From assembly GCA_030531025.1 (NCBI GenBank), contig JAUMTV010000003.1, forward strand, positions 8,801-72,800: a stretch of DNA of 64,000 bases, given 5' to 3'. Shown in pieces: positions 35,124 to 43,645 of the stretch (position 1 is its first letter; the number at the start of each line of letters is the position of its first letter). This DNA is from Turicibacter sp. GTDB lineage: Bacteria > Bacillota > Bacilli > MOL361 > Turicibacteraceae. Below the pieces are notes generated by a model. That model did no database searches. It was not told where the DNA came from and saw only the letters and a list, made by a program, of their open reading frames with translations. Both the position numbers and the translations under genes were made by a program.

Positions 35124-35194
35124 CCACTTTATTTTCCATTATATGATATTTTTCTTGAAGTAGTCAATTCCATTAAAGGTAGGTATTTCAAGAA

Positions 35195-35410
35195 ATGTCT
35201 AAAAAAGTCATTGTGAAAATTAATGAATTACTCCAGCAAGAGAATATATCTCTACGTGAATTATCTCGATTAACAGATATTCGTCATGCCGCTCTAAGTG
35301 AATTAGCAAATCAAAAACGGCAAAACATTAATTTTAGTCACATCGAGAAAATTGCTGATGCTTTAAATATTGAAGATATTCGAGACATCATTACAATTGA
35401 AGATAAATAA
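35195..35410 (+). CDS. Xre/Cro-type repressor
   Basis: A 71-residue protein, a single Cro/CI helix-turn-helix: LLQQENISLRELSRLTDIRH, AALSELANQKRQNINFSHIE. This is the minimal HTH_26 type. GGTAGG lies upstream of the ATG. Plus strand, facing the recombinase transcript, with a bidirectional terminator after it. It lies between the recombinase and the WG operon, where cassette 1 has its Mor-type activator, so it may control the operon or the recombinase. Confidence 0.85.
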   Translation: MSKKVIVKINELLQQENISLRELSRLTDIRHAALSELANQKRQNINFSHIEKIADALNIEDIRDIITIEDK

Positions 35411-35452
35411 AAAGCAAGATTTACGTCCTAACGTGTAGATCTTGCTTTTTTT
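35409..35452. terminator. Bidirectional terminator after Xre
   Basis: AAAAGCAAGAT/ATCTTGCTTTTTTT arms, with an inner ACGT-rich stem. It overlaps the stop codons of the convergent Xre gene and the IILYERVQ-family gene. Confidence 0.82.
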
Positions 35453-35687
35453 AAATAAATTTTATAAACATTTCATACAGTATCCTTAATGGTTCATCTT
35501 GTAACAGAAGACACTCTAATTCACTATCTGTGTACATTTCATTAACAATCAACTCTAATACTACTGTCTTGATCCTTAACTCATGAATCCTAGAACTTTG
35601 TTGTTCTTGATTCAATGCCAGTAGCTCCTCTATAAAACAATCATATTCTGCCTGTACCCGTTCATATAGAATAATTTCCTTATGAAT
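35451..35687 (-). CDS. Small helical protein, IILYERVQ family, apparent ATT start
   Basis: 78 residues reading IHKEIILYERVQAEYDCFIE, then ELRIKTVVLELIVNEMYTDS, homologous along its length to the protein at 32367. No ATG, GTG or TTG exists at the right place. AGGAGG stands seven bases before an ATT codon that aligns with the ATG of the homologue, so initiation at ATT is the simplest reading. Alternatively the gene has lost its start and is silent. It lies between the recombinase and the Xre gene. Confidence 0.55.
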   Translation of the reverse strand: MHKEIILYERVQAEYDCFIEELLALNQEQQSSRIHELRIKTVVLELIVNEMYTDSELECLLLQDEPLRILYEMFIKFI

Positions 35688-35721
35688 AGATTTCCCTCCT
35701 TTCTAATTAACTTAATTAAAT

Positions 35722-37326
35722 CTATATCACCTCCTTTAAAGCTGAATTCATATACACGTCATCTCTTTGATAAGTAACCGATTCAAGCAAGACAATACTT
35801 TTAAAGTCATAATAAAAACCGCCATAGTTGTAATGAACTATGACGGTTTCGTTCCCTATAATTATTTTATGAATAAAGCGTGATAGAATATATTTCACCA
35901 TATCATCATGCTTGGATAACATGTATTCCTTTGATTCATCTAACACTTGTTTCAGTTGATCCAATGTTAAGGTTAATGATTCTTTCTTGACTTGGTTTTC
36001 TTGGACTAGCTCTGTTAGCTTAACTTTATCATGTTCTAATCGTTGGATTTCCTGGGTGATCGTCTCTAGGCTACCTAGCCCTCCCATCGCAATCGCTTGA
36101 ACAAGGTTTGAAATCTTTTGATTCACTTTATCTAACTGTTTCTGTAGTTGGGGTAAATCTTGATCCATATCCTTGTATTTCTGTTTCAATTTAATATTGA
36201 CCGATTCAAGCAACTGTTCAAGGTTCGTTTGATTTAACAACGTCGTATATAATTGATTAACCACAAACTCATCTAATAAGGTCTTATTTATCTCCTTACA
36301 CTTACAAGGATTTTCTAATTTCTTTCGTTTACTACAACGATACGACACATATTTACTTTTGTTTCTTCCACCGATTCGACTACTTCCATGATAGGCTGAT
36401 CCACATTCAGCACATTCAACTAACCCCGTTAATAGGTAGACTTCCTTGGCTTTATGTTGGCCTTTAGAACGACGACGTTGCTTCAACAACTTTTGAACAA
36501 GTTCAAAGGTTTCTTCGTCTACAATAGCAGGTACTCCATTAGGAATACGTATGATTTCTTCTTCATTCTTATTCTTACGATGAGATCTTTTCATACCGAT
36601 TTGCTTTGGTTTCGATACGGTTCTATTAAATACATACTCGCCCTTGTACTTAGGATTGGTAAGCAAGTCATAAAAGGATGAATTTGCACTAAATTTATTC
36701 CCTATTTTAGTCCGATAACCTAATAAATTGAGATACTCTGCCAATTCACGATAGCTCCATCCTTGCACGATTTTTTCAAACATAATTCTAATTCCACTTG
36801 CTTCATGTTCATTGATGATATATCGCTTCGTTTCAGGGTCTACATCAAATCCATATGGTGGAATTCCTCCATTATGCATCGCTTTATAAGCGTTCTCTTT
36901 CAAACCTTTTACGACCTCTCGAGCTAAATTTTGAGAATAATATTGTCCAATCCCAAGCTGGATAAATTTAGATAAATTCCCTTCTGGGGTATCTTCAAAT
37001 CGTTCAATAACAGATTCAATTTTAACATTATATTTTTCTAATTCTCTTTGCACAGATAAGGCATCAAATACATCTCTGGAAAATCTATCCATTTTATGCA
37101 CAACGACTACATCGAAAATTCCTTTTTGAGCATCGTCTAACATACTTTGGAATCCTGGACGTTGGATATTCGTCCCGGTAAGGGCTTCATCCACGTAATC
37201 TCCAACAGGAGTATATTGTTTCTCTGCAATGTACTTATAGATCGCTCGTTGTTGTCCTGCAATGGATTCGATACGCTGATTATGACTACTAAATCTACTA
37301 TAACTGACTGCTCTTATTATTGCCAT
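35722..37326 (-). CDS. Large serine recombinase of cassette 2
   Basis: 534 residues from ATG 37326, eight bases after GGAGGT; the longer frame adds 19 residues without homology to the other enzyme. Catalytic domain with YSRFSSHNQRIES (nucleophile Ser13) and HKMDRFSRD, recombinase domain (GGIPPYGFDVDP, SYRELAEYLN), zinc ribbon (ECAECG, YRCSKRK, NPCKC), coiled coil. Very similar to the cassette 1 enzyme, with the DNA-contacting central domain almost identical, so both should recognise the same ssrA-type sites. The terminator-like hairpin near the 3' end (35812-35848) and the AAAGGAGGTGA in the last codons are also conserved. Confidence 0.9.
   Translation of the reverse strand: MAIIRAVSYSRFSSHNQRIESIAGQQRAIYKYIAEKQYTPVGDYVDEALTGTNIQRPGFQSMLDDAQKGIFDVVVVHKMDRFSRDVFDALSVQRELEKYNVKIESVIERFEDTPEGNLSKFIQLGIGQYYSQNLAREVVKGLKENAYKAMHNGGIPPYGFDVDPETKRYIINEHEASGIRIMFEKIVQGWSYRELAEYLNLLGYRTKIGNKFSANSSFYDLLTNPKYKGEYVFNRTVSKPKQIGMKRSHRKNKNEEEIIRIPNGVPAIVDEETFELVQKLLKQRRRSKGQHKAKEVYLLTGLVECAECGSAYHGSSRIGGRNKSKYVSYRCSKRKKLENPCKCKEINKTLLDEFVVNQLYTTLLNQTNLEQLLESVNIKLKQKYKDMDQDLPQLQKQLDKVNQKISNLVQAIAMGGLGSLETITQEIQRLEHDKVKLTELVQENQVKKESLTLTLDQLKQVLDESKEYMLSKHDDMVKYILSRFIHKIIIGNETVIVHYNYGGFYYDFKSIVLLESVTYQRDDVYMNSALKEVI
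35812..35848 (-). terminator. Intragenic terminator-like hairpin, cassette 2 copy
   Basis: In the mRNA AACCGUCAUAGUU pairs along 13 positions with AACUAUGGCGGUU around a six-base loop, followed by U5. Same codon position as 13867-13906, but at several stem positions both arms have changed together, which preserves the helix. Confidence 0.75.
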
Positions 37327-37564
37327 TATATTTACCTCCCTATAAACATTGATCACTATAATAATATTAATTTTATTCTCCATTTAAAACGCATTTTAAA
37401 GCTCTATAACATCCGAAACGATTCCACTCACCCCCTATATAACCAGACAGTATTATGCTCTTTTAAATAGGCATTTAAGCTTCTCATTTTTGATTGGTTA
37501 TAACCGAAAATTACTAGCTAACTTGTAGCAATTTCGATTAATAACATTTTTGAGTTAGTCTATT

Positions 37565-38260
37565 TTATATAGCGTCTTCTACGGACACGATACGACACGA
37601 TGTAATCGCTCCATTATCATCTATATAACTGTATGATGCTTCATTATGTTTCTGAGTTCTGTGCATTGGTTGTATTTCAAAGGATTGAAATTCTGCTTCA
37701 TTCCAAGATAAAAAGTCAGGTCTATATACTTTAATAAAAGTATATTTTTCACTATAAGTTAATGCCCCAATATTTAACTTTTCTAGACTCATTAAAAACT
37801 CATGAAAGATGCTATATAAATGTAGTTTATCTTTAATATATTTAGGTCCATTCGGTTTCCATAAAAAATAAAGATATTCTTTTTCCCATTTTACTTCTGC
37901 AAACGAAACATTATTTTTTCTAAATTCGTAATCAAGACAATTAATACAATGATCATGGACATTATTAGGGTCCATCCCATTCCAACTGTCTGCGTAAGCT
38001 TTATACAAATCTGTAAATTTTATTTCAGCAGCAAATTGAAAAGTAAACAATTCACCAAAAGCACTCCATTCTTTAATTTTATCCCACTGTAATTCAAACA
38101 AATGTCCGGCACTGGTAGCATACCTGAATTGACGCTCACTTCTAGAAACGTCAATTTTCTGATAAGCATAAGAATTGATATTTCCTCGACGCTCAATTGA
38201 CTCATACTCCTCTAACGCAAATGATTTATCTTTCTGTATATTCTCATTCTTTCTAACCAT
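37565..38260 (-). CDS. Unrecognised cassette protein, 231 residues
   Basis: Soluble, rich in Tyr, Trp and Phe, and weakly acidic (MVRKNENIQKDKSFALEEYE at the start, WKPNGPKYIKDKLHLYSIFH in the middle). A HDHCINCLDYEF segment carries His and Cys residues that could bind metal. GAGGACG precedes the ATG. It lies between the replication module and the recombinase, replacing the tiny acidic genes of cassette 1. No function can be read from the sequence. Confidence 0.55.
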   Translation of the reverse strand: MVRKNENIQKDKSFALEEYESIERRGNINSYAYQKIDVSRSERQFRYATSAGHLFELQWDKIKEWSAFGELFTFQFAAEIKFTDLYKAYADSWNGMDPNNVHDHCINCLDYEFRKNNVSFAEVKWEKEYLYFLWKPNGPKYIKDKLHLYSIFHEFLMSLEKLNIGALTYSEKYTFIKVYRPDFLSWNEAEFQSFEIQPMHRTQKHNEASYSYIDDNGAITSCRIVSVEDAI

Positions 38261-38434
38261 GAAACTTCGTCCTCTCTTTTTGGGTTATCACTTAAAATGG
38301 TTGTTGATTAACCGTTTATTTAAAGTCATCTAAGTATTCTATCTTTTGTGTTATAAAATTCAGCTATGGAATTAGCAATACACATCTTAGAATAATTGTC
38401 ACCTACCAAAGATGGTGATGAGCCCTCTTTTTTA

Positions 38435-38581
38435 TTAATTATTTGTAATTAATTGAGATGATTGAGTTATATACTCAATCATCCACTTACTAAAGTCATC
38501 AATTAAAAACTCTAAATCAATATCTAATACGACATCTCGTTGATTTTTTAAATCTATCTTTTGATACTCTACTGACTGCAT
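38435..38581 (-). CDS. Small helical protein, 48 residues
   Basis: MQSVEYQKIDLKNQRDVVLD, then IDLEFLIDDFSKWMIEYITQ. GGGAGG lies eight bases before the ATG. It lies immediately after the acidic-repeat gene and matches in size, pattern and place the 50-residue protein at 15960. The remainder of the 38261-38594 interval holds only AT-rich sequence and a short hairpin. Confidence 0.6.
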   Translation of the reverse strand: MQSVEYQKIDLKNQRDVVLDIDLEFLIDDFSKWMIEYITQSSQLITNN

Positions 38582-38594
38582 TCTAATTTCCTCC

Positions 38595-39380
38595 CTAGCA
38601 AATATCTACTAAAACGATTTCGAAATCATTCTGTGTTACTGCTTTCCATGAAGCAAATGTTTGTGACGTACAGTTAGTAAAATCTAGCCCAAAATTAGAA
38701 ATAATGGCGGCAACTAAGTTTTTATTGTATACAATCGCACTTTGATTTTTTTGAAGCTTTACATTGTACTTCGCAAAGTCATTAGGTAAATCTTTACCAA
38801 TCATTATTTGTGAACTCGATTCCGAATACCCAAATTGAATATCTGTCGTTATTCCAAGAGCTTTAACAATGGAATGATTCAAAACAATACGATTTCCAGT
38901 ATTAGCTTTTACAATGGTAAGTCCACTACCTGTTGCAGTAACTTGTCTTGTCTTATTCGGAACATTACAAGGCTTGAATTGATTAATTATGTCTTCTTCA
39001 GGTAGCCCTAACTCTTCTTCTACGTCAAAATCTTCTTCGAGTAGATCCAAGTCTTCATCTTCATCTAAATCTTCTTCGGGTAGATCCAAGTCTTTATCTT
39101 TATCTTCATCTAAATCTTCCTCAGGTAAATCCAAGTCTTCATCTTCATCTAAATCTTCTTCAGGTAGCCCCGAGTCTTCCACATCTAAATTATCTAAAAA
39201 ATAAAATTCATCATAGCCAAAATCTAAATCATCTTCACTTTCTTCAACTTGAACACTTTCTGCAGAATGATTATCATCTAATACCACTTCATCTATTTCT
39301 GAAATACACTCACTTCTTTTTCGTTTATTTCCCTCATTCTCTCGAGTAGTTCTACGTCGCATACCTCTGTTAATTGTCAT
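38595..39380 (-). CDS. Acidic-repeat protein of the replication module
   Basis: A 261-residue protein. A basic N-terminus (RGMRRRTTRENEGNKRKRS) is followed by an extreme acidic repeat region (about 60-140) of units LPEEDLDEDEDLD, then a folded C-terminal domain of about 120 residues (TGNRIVLNHSIVKALGIT). That domain is mildly reminiscent of an AbrB/swapped-hairpin type, unproven. GGAGG precedes the ATG. It is directly downstream of the Cch-like helicase gene, and an acidic protein also neighbours the helicase in cassette 1. The acidic block could bind helicase or recombinase as SSB tails do, or mimic DNA (inference). Confidence 0.55.
   Translation of the reverse strand: MTINRGMRRRTTRENEGNKRKRSECISEIDEVVLDDNHSAESVQVEESEDDLDFGYDEFYFLDNLDVEDSGLPEEDLDEDEDLDLPEEDLDEDKDKDLDLPEEDLDEDEDLDLLEEDFDVEEELGLPEEDIINQFKPCNVPNKTRQVTATGSGLTIVKANTGNRIVLNHSIVKALGITTDIQFGYSESSSQIMIGKDLPNDFAKYNVKLQKNQSAIVYNKNLVAAIISNFGLDFTNCTSQTFASWKAVTQNDFEIVLVDIC
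39000..39180. repeat. Tandem coding repeat of acidic units
   Basis: About five imperfect copies of a 36-45 base unit containing CTTCATCTTCATCTAAATC, coding for EEDLDEDEDLD-type blocks. Length variation between strains is likely. Confidence 0.8.
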
Positions 39381-39423
39381 TTCATACTCCTCCTAAATAT
39401 TCGATTTAAAAATATTGTGATGA

Positions 39424-41310
39424 TTAAGCACTTCTGTATTTAGCTTCATTCATGCGTCTGTCTTTTTTCATTTGTTGCTTTATTTCTTTTGAGGTTTTAA
39501 AAGTAAAATCTCCTTTGAATATCCGATTTTGCTTTAATGCCTCTTCTACTTGACCATTGCTTAATAGTTGATTGACGTCAATAAAATCATCCTCATTTGG
39601 AAGTTTACTGGTATCGAAAACTATATAATTAGCAGATATGCCATTTATTTTTCGTTTCCGATACGTCTTCCCTTGCTCACAATTTAGCCAACCCTTATCC
39701 TTCCATTGTCTAATTACTACTTGGGGCGATTCATAATTCAAATTTTTTAGAATGGTATCAATGATCTCACGGTTAATCATAATTTCTTTAATAGGCTGCT
39801 TAAATCTTCGACTATCCTTCACTGAAACATAGACAATTTTTCCCCATAAATCACGAGTAGCCGCTACATACTCGGTAGGATCATTTTGACGATCAACATC
39901 AAAATGATCCATTTTAATTGAAATATACGACATCAATCGTTCGAATGCTGTTTCTCCTAAATCAGATTCTCTTAGCTTTTCAGCTTCATTTTTAATTAAT
40001 AAAGATCCTATCGCATCTAAATCAAAATTCCATTGAAATAAATCATTAGCGATTTCAGCAGTCAGCATTAAAACAGCTAATTTCATGGCAATACGATCTG
40101 TGAAATCACTAGTTGGTAATTTATATCGAATTTCATTTCTCCAGTGTAATATTCCTTCTATAATATCCTCTTTACCACGTTTCAGAAGCTCTTCAGCATA
40201 CATAGGGCCCGCAAAACCATAATGATTAGATATAATTTGCTTTATCTTTTCAGAGTTTTCTGCTGATTGTGTCCATACAATATGACTCAACTCAATCAAT
40301 CGTACTTTTAAACCTGAATTATTATTTGAGGCTTCAAACAAAGATTTCTCCCCAGTAGAAATAATCAGCGTATTCCACACCTTTGATTGCTTAACTACTC
40401 CATCCTTCTGCATTCGAGCAGTTTCTTTCCCTTCTGCTAAAGAATAGATCACCTTAGTAAAATCATCATTTCTAGCCATACTGGCTTCATCAAAGACAAC
40501 AATAACCCCTGTGTTACCTGCTACTTTGTTTTGTAACGCATTAAATGTCGAATTCCAACTCATGACTAGACCATTATCTTTCAAGATAGGTGAGCCAAAC
40601 ACCGAAGCAGCCAATTGGCAGGCTGTTGTCTTACCAGTAGAACTATCATTTACTAGATTCACAACTAAGTTTTCAACAGATAAGTCTTTTGAGCTAAAGC
40701 CAATGGTTGCAGAAGCCAATCCCATGACTACTGCGAGTTCAAGAGGAGTATACCCTTGAACTTCCTCCTTAATTAAGCGATTCCATGCTTGATAAGATCC
40801 CTTAGGCTCGATATTTAATTCACCATTGTAATGAGAAACCTTCTCTTTACCTAAACTAATGAGTTGATAATGCTTAAAAACCATCTCATTCTGAACTAAA
40901 CTGAATCCTAAACCAGAATGTTGACTTAGGCATGGCACAGCAACCTTACGGTTTTGTAAATGCTTTAAGATATCTGTTTTATTATAAGTATGGATATCTA
41001 CTCCATACTTAGCTAAATCTCCAATTTTTGCGGTATCAGAAATTTCATGCCCTAACACCATTCTTTCCTTAATAGCTTGGCCACCAGGAGGAGCGTATTC
41101 GAGAGTAATCAGATGCTCATTACTTTCAAGGTTTAATGACTGTTCTTTGATGTCAATGTAATCAGAGATTCGTATATACTTAACCTTTTTATTATCCTTT
41201 TGATCTTTCTCTTCTCTAAACACTCCATTTCTACTATAAACATACTCGGGAAATGGAATATTTTTAGCTTTTACTGGATTGATTTGTGATTTCTTTTTAA
41301 TCTGTGTCAT
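39424..41310 (-). CDS. DUF927 / Cch-like AAA+ helicase
   Basis: A 628-residue protein. An N-terminal domain of about 120 residues leads into the DUF927 core: SGLGFSLVQNEMVFKHYQLI, MGLASATIGFSSKDLSVENL, Walker A NDSSTGKTT (221-229), Walker B GVIVVFDEAS (268-276) and sensor-1 TLIISTGEKS. Staphylococcal Cch proteins, the self-loading helicases of SCCmec, belong to this family. It is the replicative helicase of cassette 2 and the strongest link to SCC elements. AGGAG precedes the ATG. It is preceded by the gene at 41323 and followed by the acidic-repeat gene. Confidence 0.85.
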   Translation of the reverse strand: MTQIKKKSQINPVKAKNIPFPEYVYSRNGVFREEKDQKDNKKVKYIRISDYIDIKEQSLNLESNEHLITLEYAPPGGQAIKERMVLGHEISDTAKIGDLAKYGVDIHTYNKTDILKHLQNRKVAVPCLSQHSGLGFSLVQNEMVFKHYQLISLGKEKVSHYNGELNIEPKGSYQAWNRLIKEEVQGYTPLELAVVMGLASATIGFSSKDLSVENLVVNLVNDSSTGKTTACQLAASVFGSPILKDNGLVMSWNSTFNALQNKVAGNTGVIVVFDEASMARNDDFTKVIYSLAEGKETARMQKDGVVKQSKVWNTLIISTGEKSLFEASNNNSGLKVRLIELSHIVWTQSAENSEKIKQIISNHYGFAGPMYAEELLKRGKEDIIEGILHWRNEIRYKLPTSDFTDRIAMKLAVLMLTAEIANDLFQWNFDLDAIGSLLIKNEAEKLRESDLGETAFERLMSYISIKMDHFDVDRQNDPTEYVAATRDLWGKIVYVSVKDSRRFKQPIKEIMINREIIDTILKNLNYESPQVVIRQWKDKGWLNCEQGKTYRKRKINGISANYIVFDTSKLPNEDDFIDVNQLLSNGQVEEALKQNRIFKGDFTFKTSKEIKQQMKKDRRMNEAKYRSA

Positions 41311-41322
41311 AATATCTCACTC

Positions 41323-41916
41323 CTAAAACAATTGATTAGCAACTTTAGCATAATAAGATTCATCTAACTCATTCCAATCATCCACGTAATCCTCTACTCT
41401 CATTGCTTCTAATTGATTAACCTTAGAATTGGGATCTAATAAATCGCAATCTGCTTTATCTAATATAATAGGTTCATCTAACTTTCCTAAGTGAGCCACT
41501 ACCTGATTAGTGAATCTACCATCTTGCTTCATTAATCGGGCATTCGAAATAAAGCTTTGCTTCTCATCAAACCAAATAACTTCAAAGATTAACTCACTGC
41601 CAACTAAACGTTTAAACTGTGGAACAAGTGGTTGCTCAAATGTGATTTCCAAGTTATTCAGTATTTTTTGACTATACTGATTTAATCTATCTAAATAAAC
41701 CACAAGCGGATGTCTTTTTACTTCATCCAATAAATCATCACATTCAATTTGAATCATACTTACTGGTACATTCTTTGAATAATCAATATAAAATTCAACT
41801 TGTTTTACAGTACCGTTATATCTATCAGGAACTTCATTATAATAACAAGGTCCTGTACTTATTAATTCATTAATCTTTTCTTCATTTAAAGCTTCATTTA
41901 AATAACTTACACACAT
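41323..41916 (-). CDS. Unrecognised first gene of the cassette 2 replication operon
   Basis: About 197 residues from ATG 41916 (AGAGGTG upstream); the frame extends 12 codons further. Alpha/beta with strands such as QVEFYIDYSKNVPVSMIQIE and LIFEVIWFDEKQSFISNARL, and an acidic C-terminus. The order relative to the helicase and its length match the SSB-like gene at 17944 in cassette 1, although the sequences do not align by eye. A single-strand-binding role is a guess. Confidence 0.5.
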   Translation of the reverse strand: MCVSYLNEALNEEKINELISTGPCYYNEVPDRYNGTVKQVEFYIDYSKNVPVSMIQIECDDLLDEVKRHPLVVYLDRLNQYSQKILNNLEITFEQPLVPQFKRLVGSELIFEVIWFDEKQSFISNARLMKQDGRFTNQVVAHLGKLDEPIILDKADCDLLDPNSKVNQLEAMRVEDYVDDWNELDESYYAKVANQLF

Positions 41917-41938
41917 TTCAATCACCTCTAAAACAAAC

Positions 41939-41952
41939 TTGTTCCGGAACAA
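41939..41952. promoter_or_regulatory. CCGG-centred palindrome upstream of the helicase operon
   Basis: TTGTTCCGGAACAA, perfect over 14 bases, 23 bases before the first start codon. Nearby GTGG-TCAATT-CCAC at 41980-41993 is a second inverted repeat. Probable operator of the divergent ArgR-like protein. The remaining sequence to 42174 contains a GC-rich patch at 42066-42085 and the promoter of that gene. Confidence 0.55.
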
Positions 41953-42174
41953 TTAGAAGTATATTGCAAGATTTTATTGTGGTCAATTCCACAAAAACTC
42001 TAATAATAACTAATTTTATTGACCTTTATGTTAAAATTATGATATTTTATTGATGATGTTTTTAGTGCCGGGCTAGCAGGCTACGGTTTGAATTTATACC
42101 TATTTTTTTACTCACTTAACTACTATAAAATGGATATTTTGGAAATTTATTCTTTTTAGAAACGAGGTTATTTT

Positions 42175-42825
42175 ATGCTTACAGAGGAAAACATTAAACG
42201 TAAAAGAAGACAAAAAGAGACAATGAAGAAAGTTCGTCAGACCCTTATTAATCTAATCCTGAATTCAATCGGTGAAGAAGAGGGGATTGTATTTGCAGAT
42301 ATCAAATCTGTCTTTGGTGAATTTGGTTTACATCATTTATCAGATGCATCTATCCGACGTGATCTAGATTTAGCTGGTATTGAATATAATGGTCATTACT
42401 ATGTATTAAGAGGGATGAAAGAGGCTCAACAAACCTCTCTACAGCTATCTAAGCTAATAAAAGACTTTGATATATTTGAACCAGTTTGTTACCGAAAAGT
42501 AAAACAAAAAAACTTTATACCTTTATCTTTAGTTCATATATACTTACGACTAAAACCAGATATTGAATCTGAAAGAATATCACAATTCAAAGAGTTACTT
42601 AAAGAATACTTAAATCAGGTGAATAATTTATATATGGAGGAGACTCAAAACTATCCATTAGAACGTTATTTCTTCGATGTTACCGAATCTAATCAAACAC
42701 TTTGTTTCTTAATCAATAAGAATAATTCTTTGAATCTATTCTATGAGCTACTGACTACAATTAGTGAATGTGATCCAACTAAATCGCATAAACGTGTTAA
42801 GCTATTTCATATCCTCCCGGAATAG
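42175..42825 (+). CDS. ArgR-like winged-helix regulator of cassette 2
   Basis: A 216-residue protein. The basic start RKRRQKETMKKVRQTLINLI precedes an ArgR-type winged helix (FADIKSVFGEFGLHHLSDAS, IRRDLDLAGIEYNGHYYVLR). The C-terminal 140 residues are unrecognised. It is divergent from the helicase operon, as is the cassette 1 regulator. GAGG precedes the ATG. A strong terminator follows. Confidence 0.65.
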   Translation: MLTEENIKRKRRQKETMKKVRQTLINLILNSIGEEEGIVFADIKSVFGEFGLHHLSDASIRRDLDLAGIEYNGHYYVLRGMKEAQQTSLQLSKLIKDFDIFEPVCYRKVKQKNFIPLSLVHIYLRLKPDIESERISQFKELLKEYLNQVNNLYMEETQNYPLERYFFDVTESNQTLCFLINKNNSLNLFYELLTTISECDPTKSHKRVKLFHILPE

Positions 42826-42849
42826 AATTCCCTCTTCCCTTTACATCTT

Positions 42850-42883
42850 TTGAGTCTCCCTTTGGATTAGGGAGACTTTTTTT
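42850..42883 (+). terminator. Terminator after the ArgR-like gene
   Basis: GAGTCTCCCT/AGGGAGACTTTTTTT around a short loop. Confidence 0.85.
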
Positions 42884-42885
42884 CT

Positions 42886-43206
42886 TGATTTTACTTACTT
42901 TGTGAAGGACTTTCCCTATTTCCCTCCTTTTTTTGATGTCAATCTTATTTCTATTCATTAGATTTGATTTGATCTTTTATTTATTTTTTTATTTCTAAAG
43001 GGAAACAGGGAATTTATTTATTTTTTACTGATTTCACTTAGTTTCTATACTCCCTTTTTATCTCCCTCCGTTTTGATTCCTATAGGGCGAGAGGGAAAAA
43101 AAAAGACATAGACCTATTGTTTTAATGGAATTTTATTAATGAATAAATGATTTAAATTCATTAATGAAATTCTAAATTAAATAAGATAGGCTATGTCTTT
43201 TTTGAA
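42886..43206. other. Non-coding region with AGGGA repeats and a long hairpin
   Basis: Several short TCCCT/AGGGA runs (near 42910, 42999, 43052 and 43084) are followed by a ~100-base hairpin at 43101-43203. Its outer arms are AAAAAGACATAGACCTAT and ATAGGCTATGTCTTTTT, with an inner TTAATGAAT/ATTCATTAA stem. The hairpin ends the DUF960 transcript. The purine-run repeats are unexplained and could be initiator sites. Confidence 0.5.
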
Positions 43207-43491
43207 TTAATATTCTTCTGCTAACAACATCGTGGCATATTCGCCTTCATCTATAATGAAGATTTTTTGATCAATTGGATTCCTTGACTTCAAATGATAG
43301 ATTTGTTTGTATTCAGGTACTTCCTGTCTATGTTCAACTTGTTGGGTCTGCTCATCTAATATCTTCAATTCAAACACCTGTAGGTAGTCATAGTTTCCTG
43401 TTGCTTTAACTGTATCGTAACATTGCCAACAGAAAAGTTGAATATCGATTGGAATTTGTTCATTGATTCCACGTGTTAGTTATCGTTGCAT
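43207..43491 (-). pseudogene. DUF960 gene interrupted by a nonsense codon
   Basis: From ATG 43491 (AAGGAGG upstream) the frame reads M-Q-R-stop, then LTRGINEQIPIDIQLFCWQ through to a normal end AEEYATMLLAEEY-like tail and stop at 43207. The fourth codon TAA stands where the homologue at 19459 has Tyr before MTRG. One base change would restore it, so the loss is recent, or the position is a sequencing error. Confidence 0.75.
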
Positions 43492-43512
43492 GTTTTATTC
43501 CTCCTTATTCGT

Positions 43513-43644
43513 TTACATCCAGCGTTTGATATCTTCGGGATCGAGTCCTAATCGATCAGCTATCCGATCAATGGCTTCCATTTGACTCAACCCTTCCATG
43601 ACGAGCTCTAAGACTACCGTTATCACTTTTAACCAATAAATCAT
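43513..43644 (-). CDS. Small helical protein, 43 residues
   Basis: MIYWLKVITVVLELVMEGLS, then AIDRIADRLGLDPEDIKRWM. GGGAGG lies eight bases before the ATG. Homologous to the 42-residue protein at 19772, in the same place between DUF960 and the LGG-motif gene. Confidence 0.7.
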   Translation of the reverse strand: MIYWLKVITVVLELVMEGLSQMEAIDRIADRLGLDPEDIKRWM

Positions 43645-43645
43645 C

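Noticed and set aside
39000..39180. Possible CRISPR-like repeat
   Set aside because: Repeats are in-frame coding units without unique spacers.
38989..39204. Ser/Lys-rich frame opposite the acidic repeat
   Set aside because: Mirror translation of the repeat DNA; low-complexity artefact.
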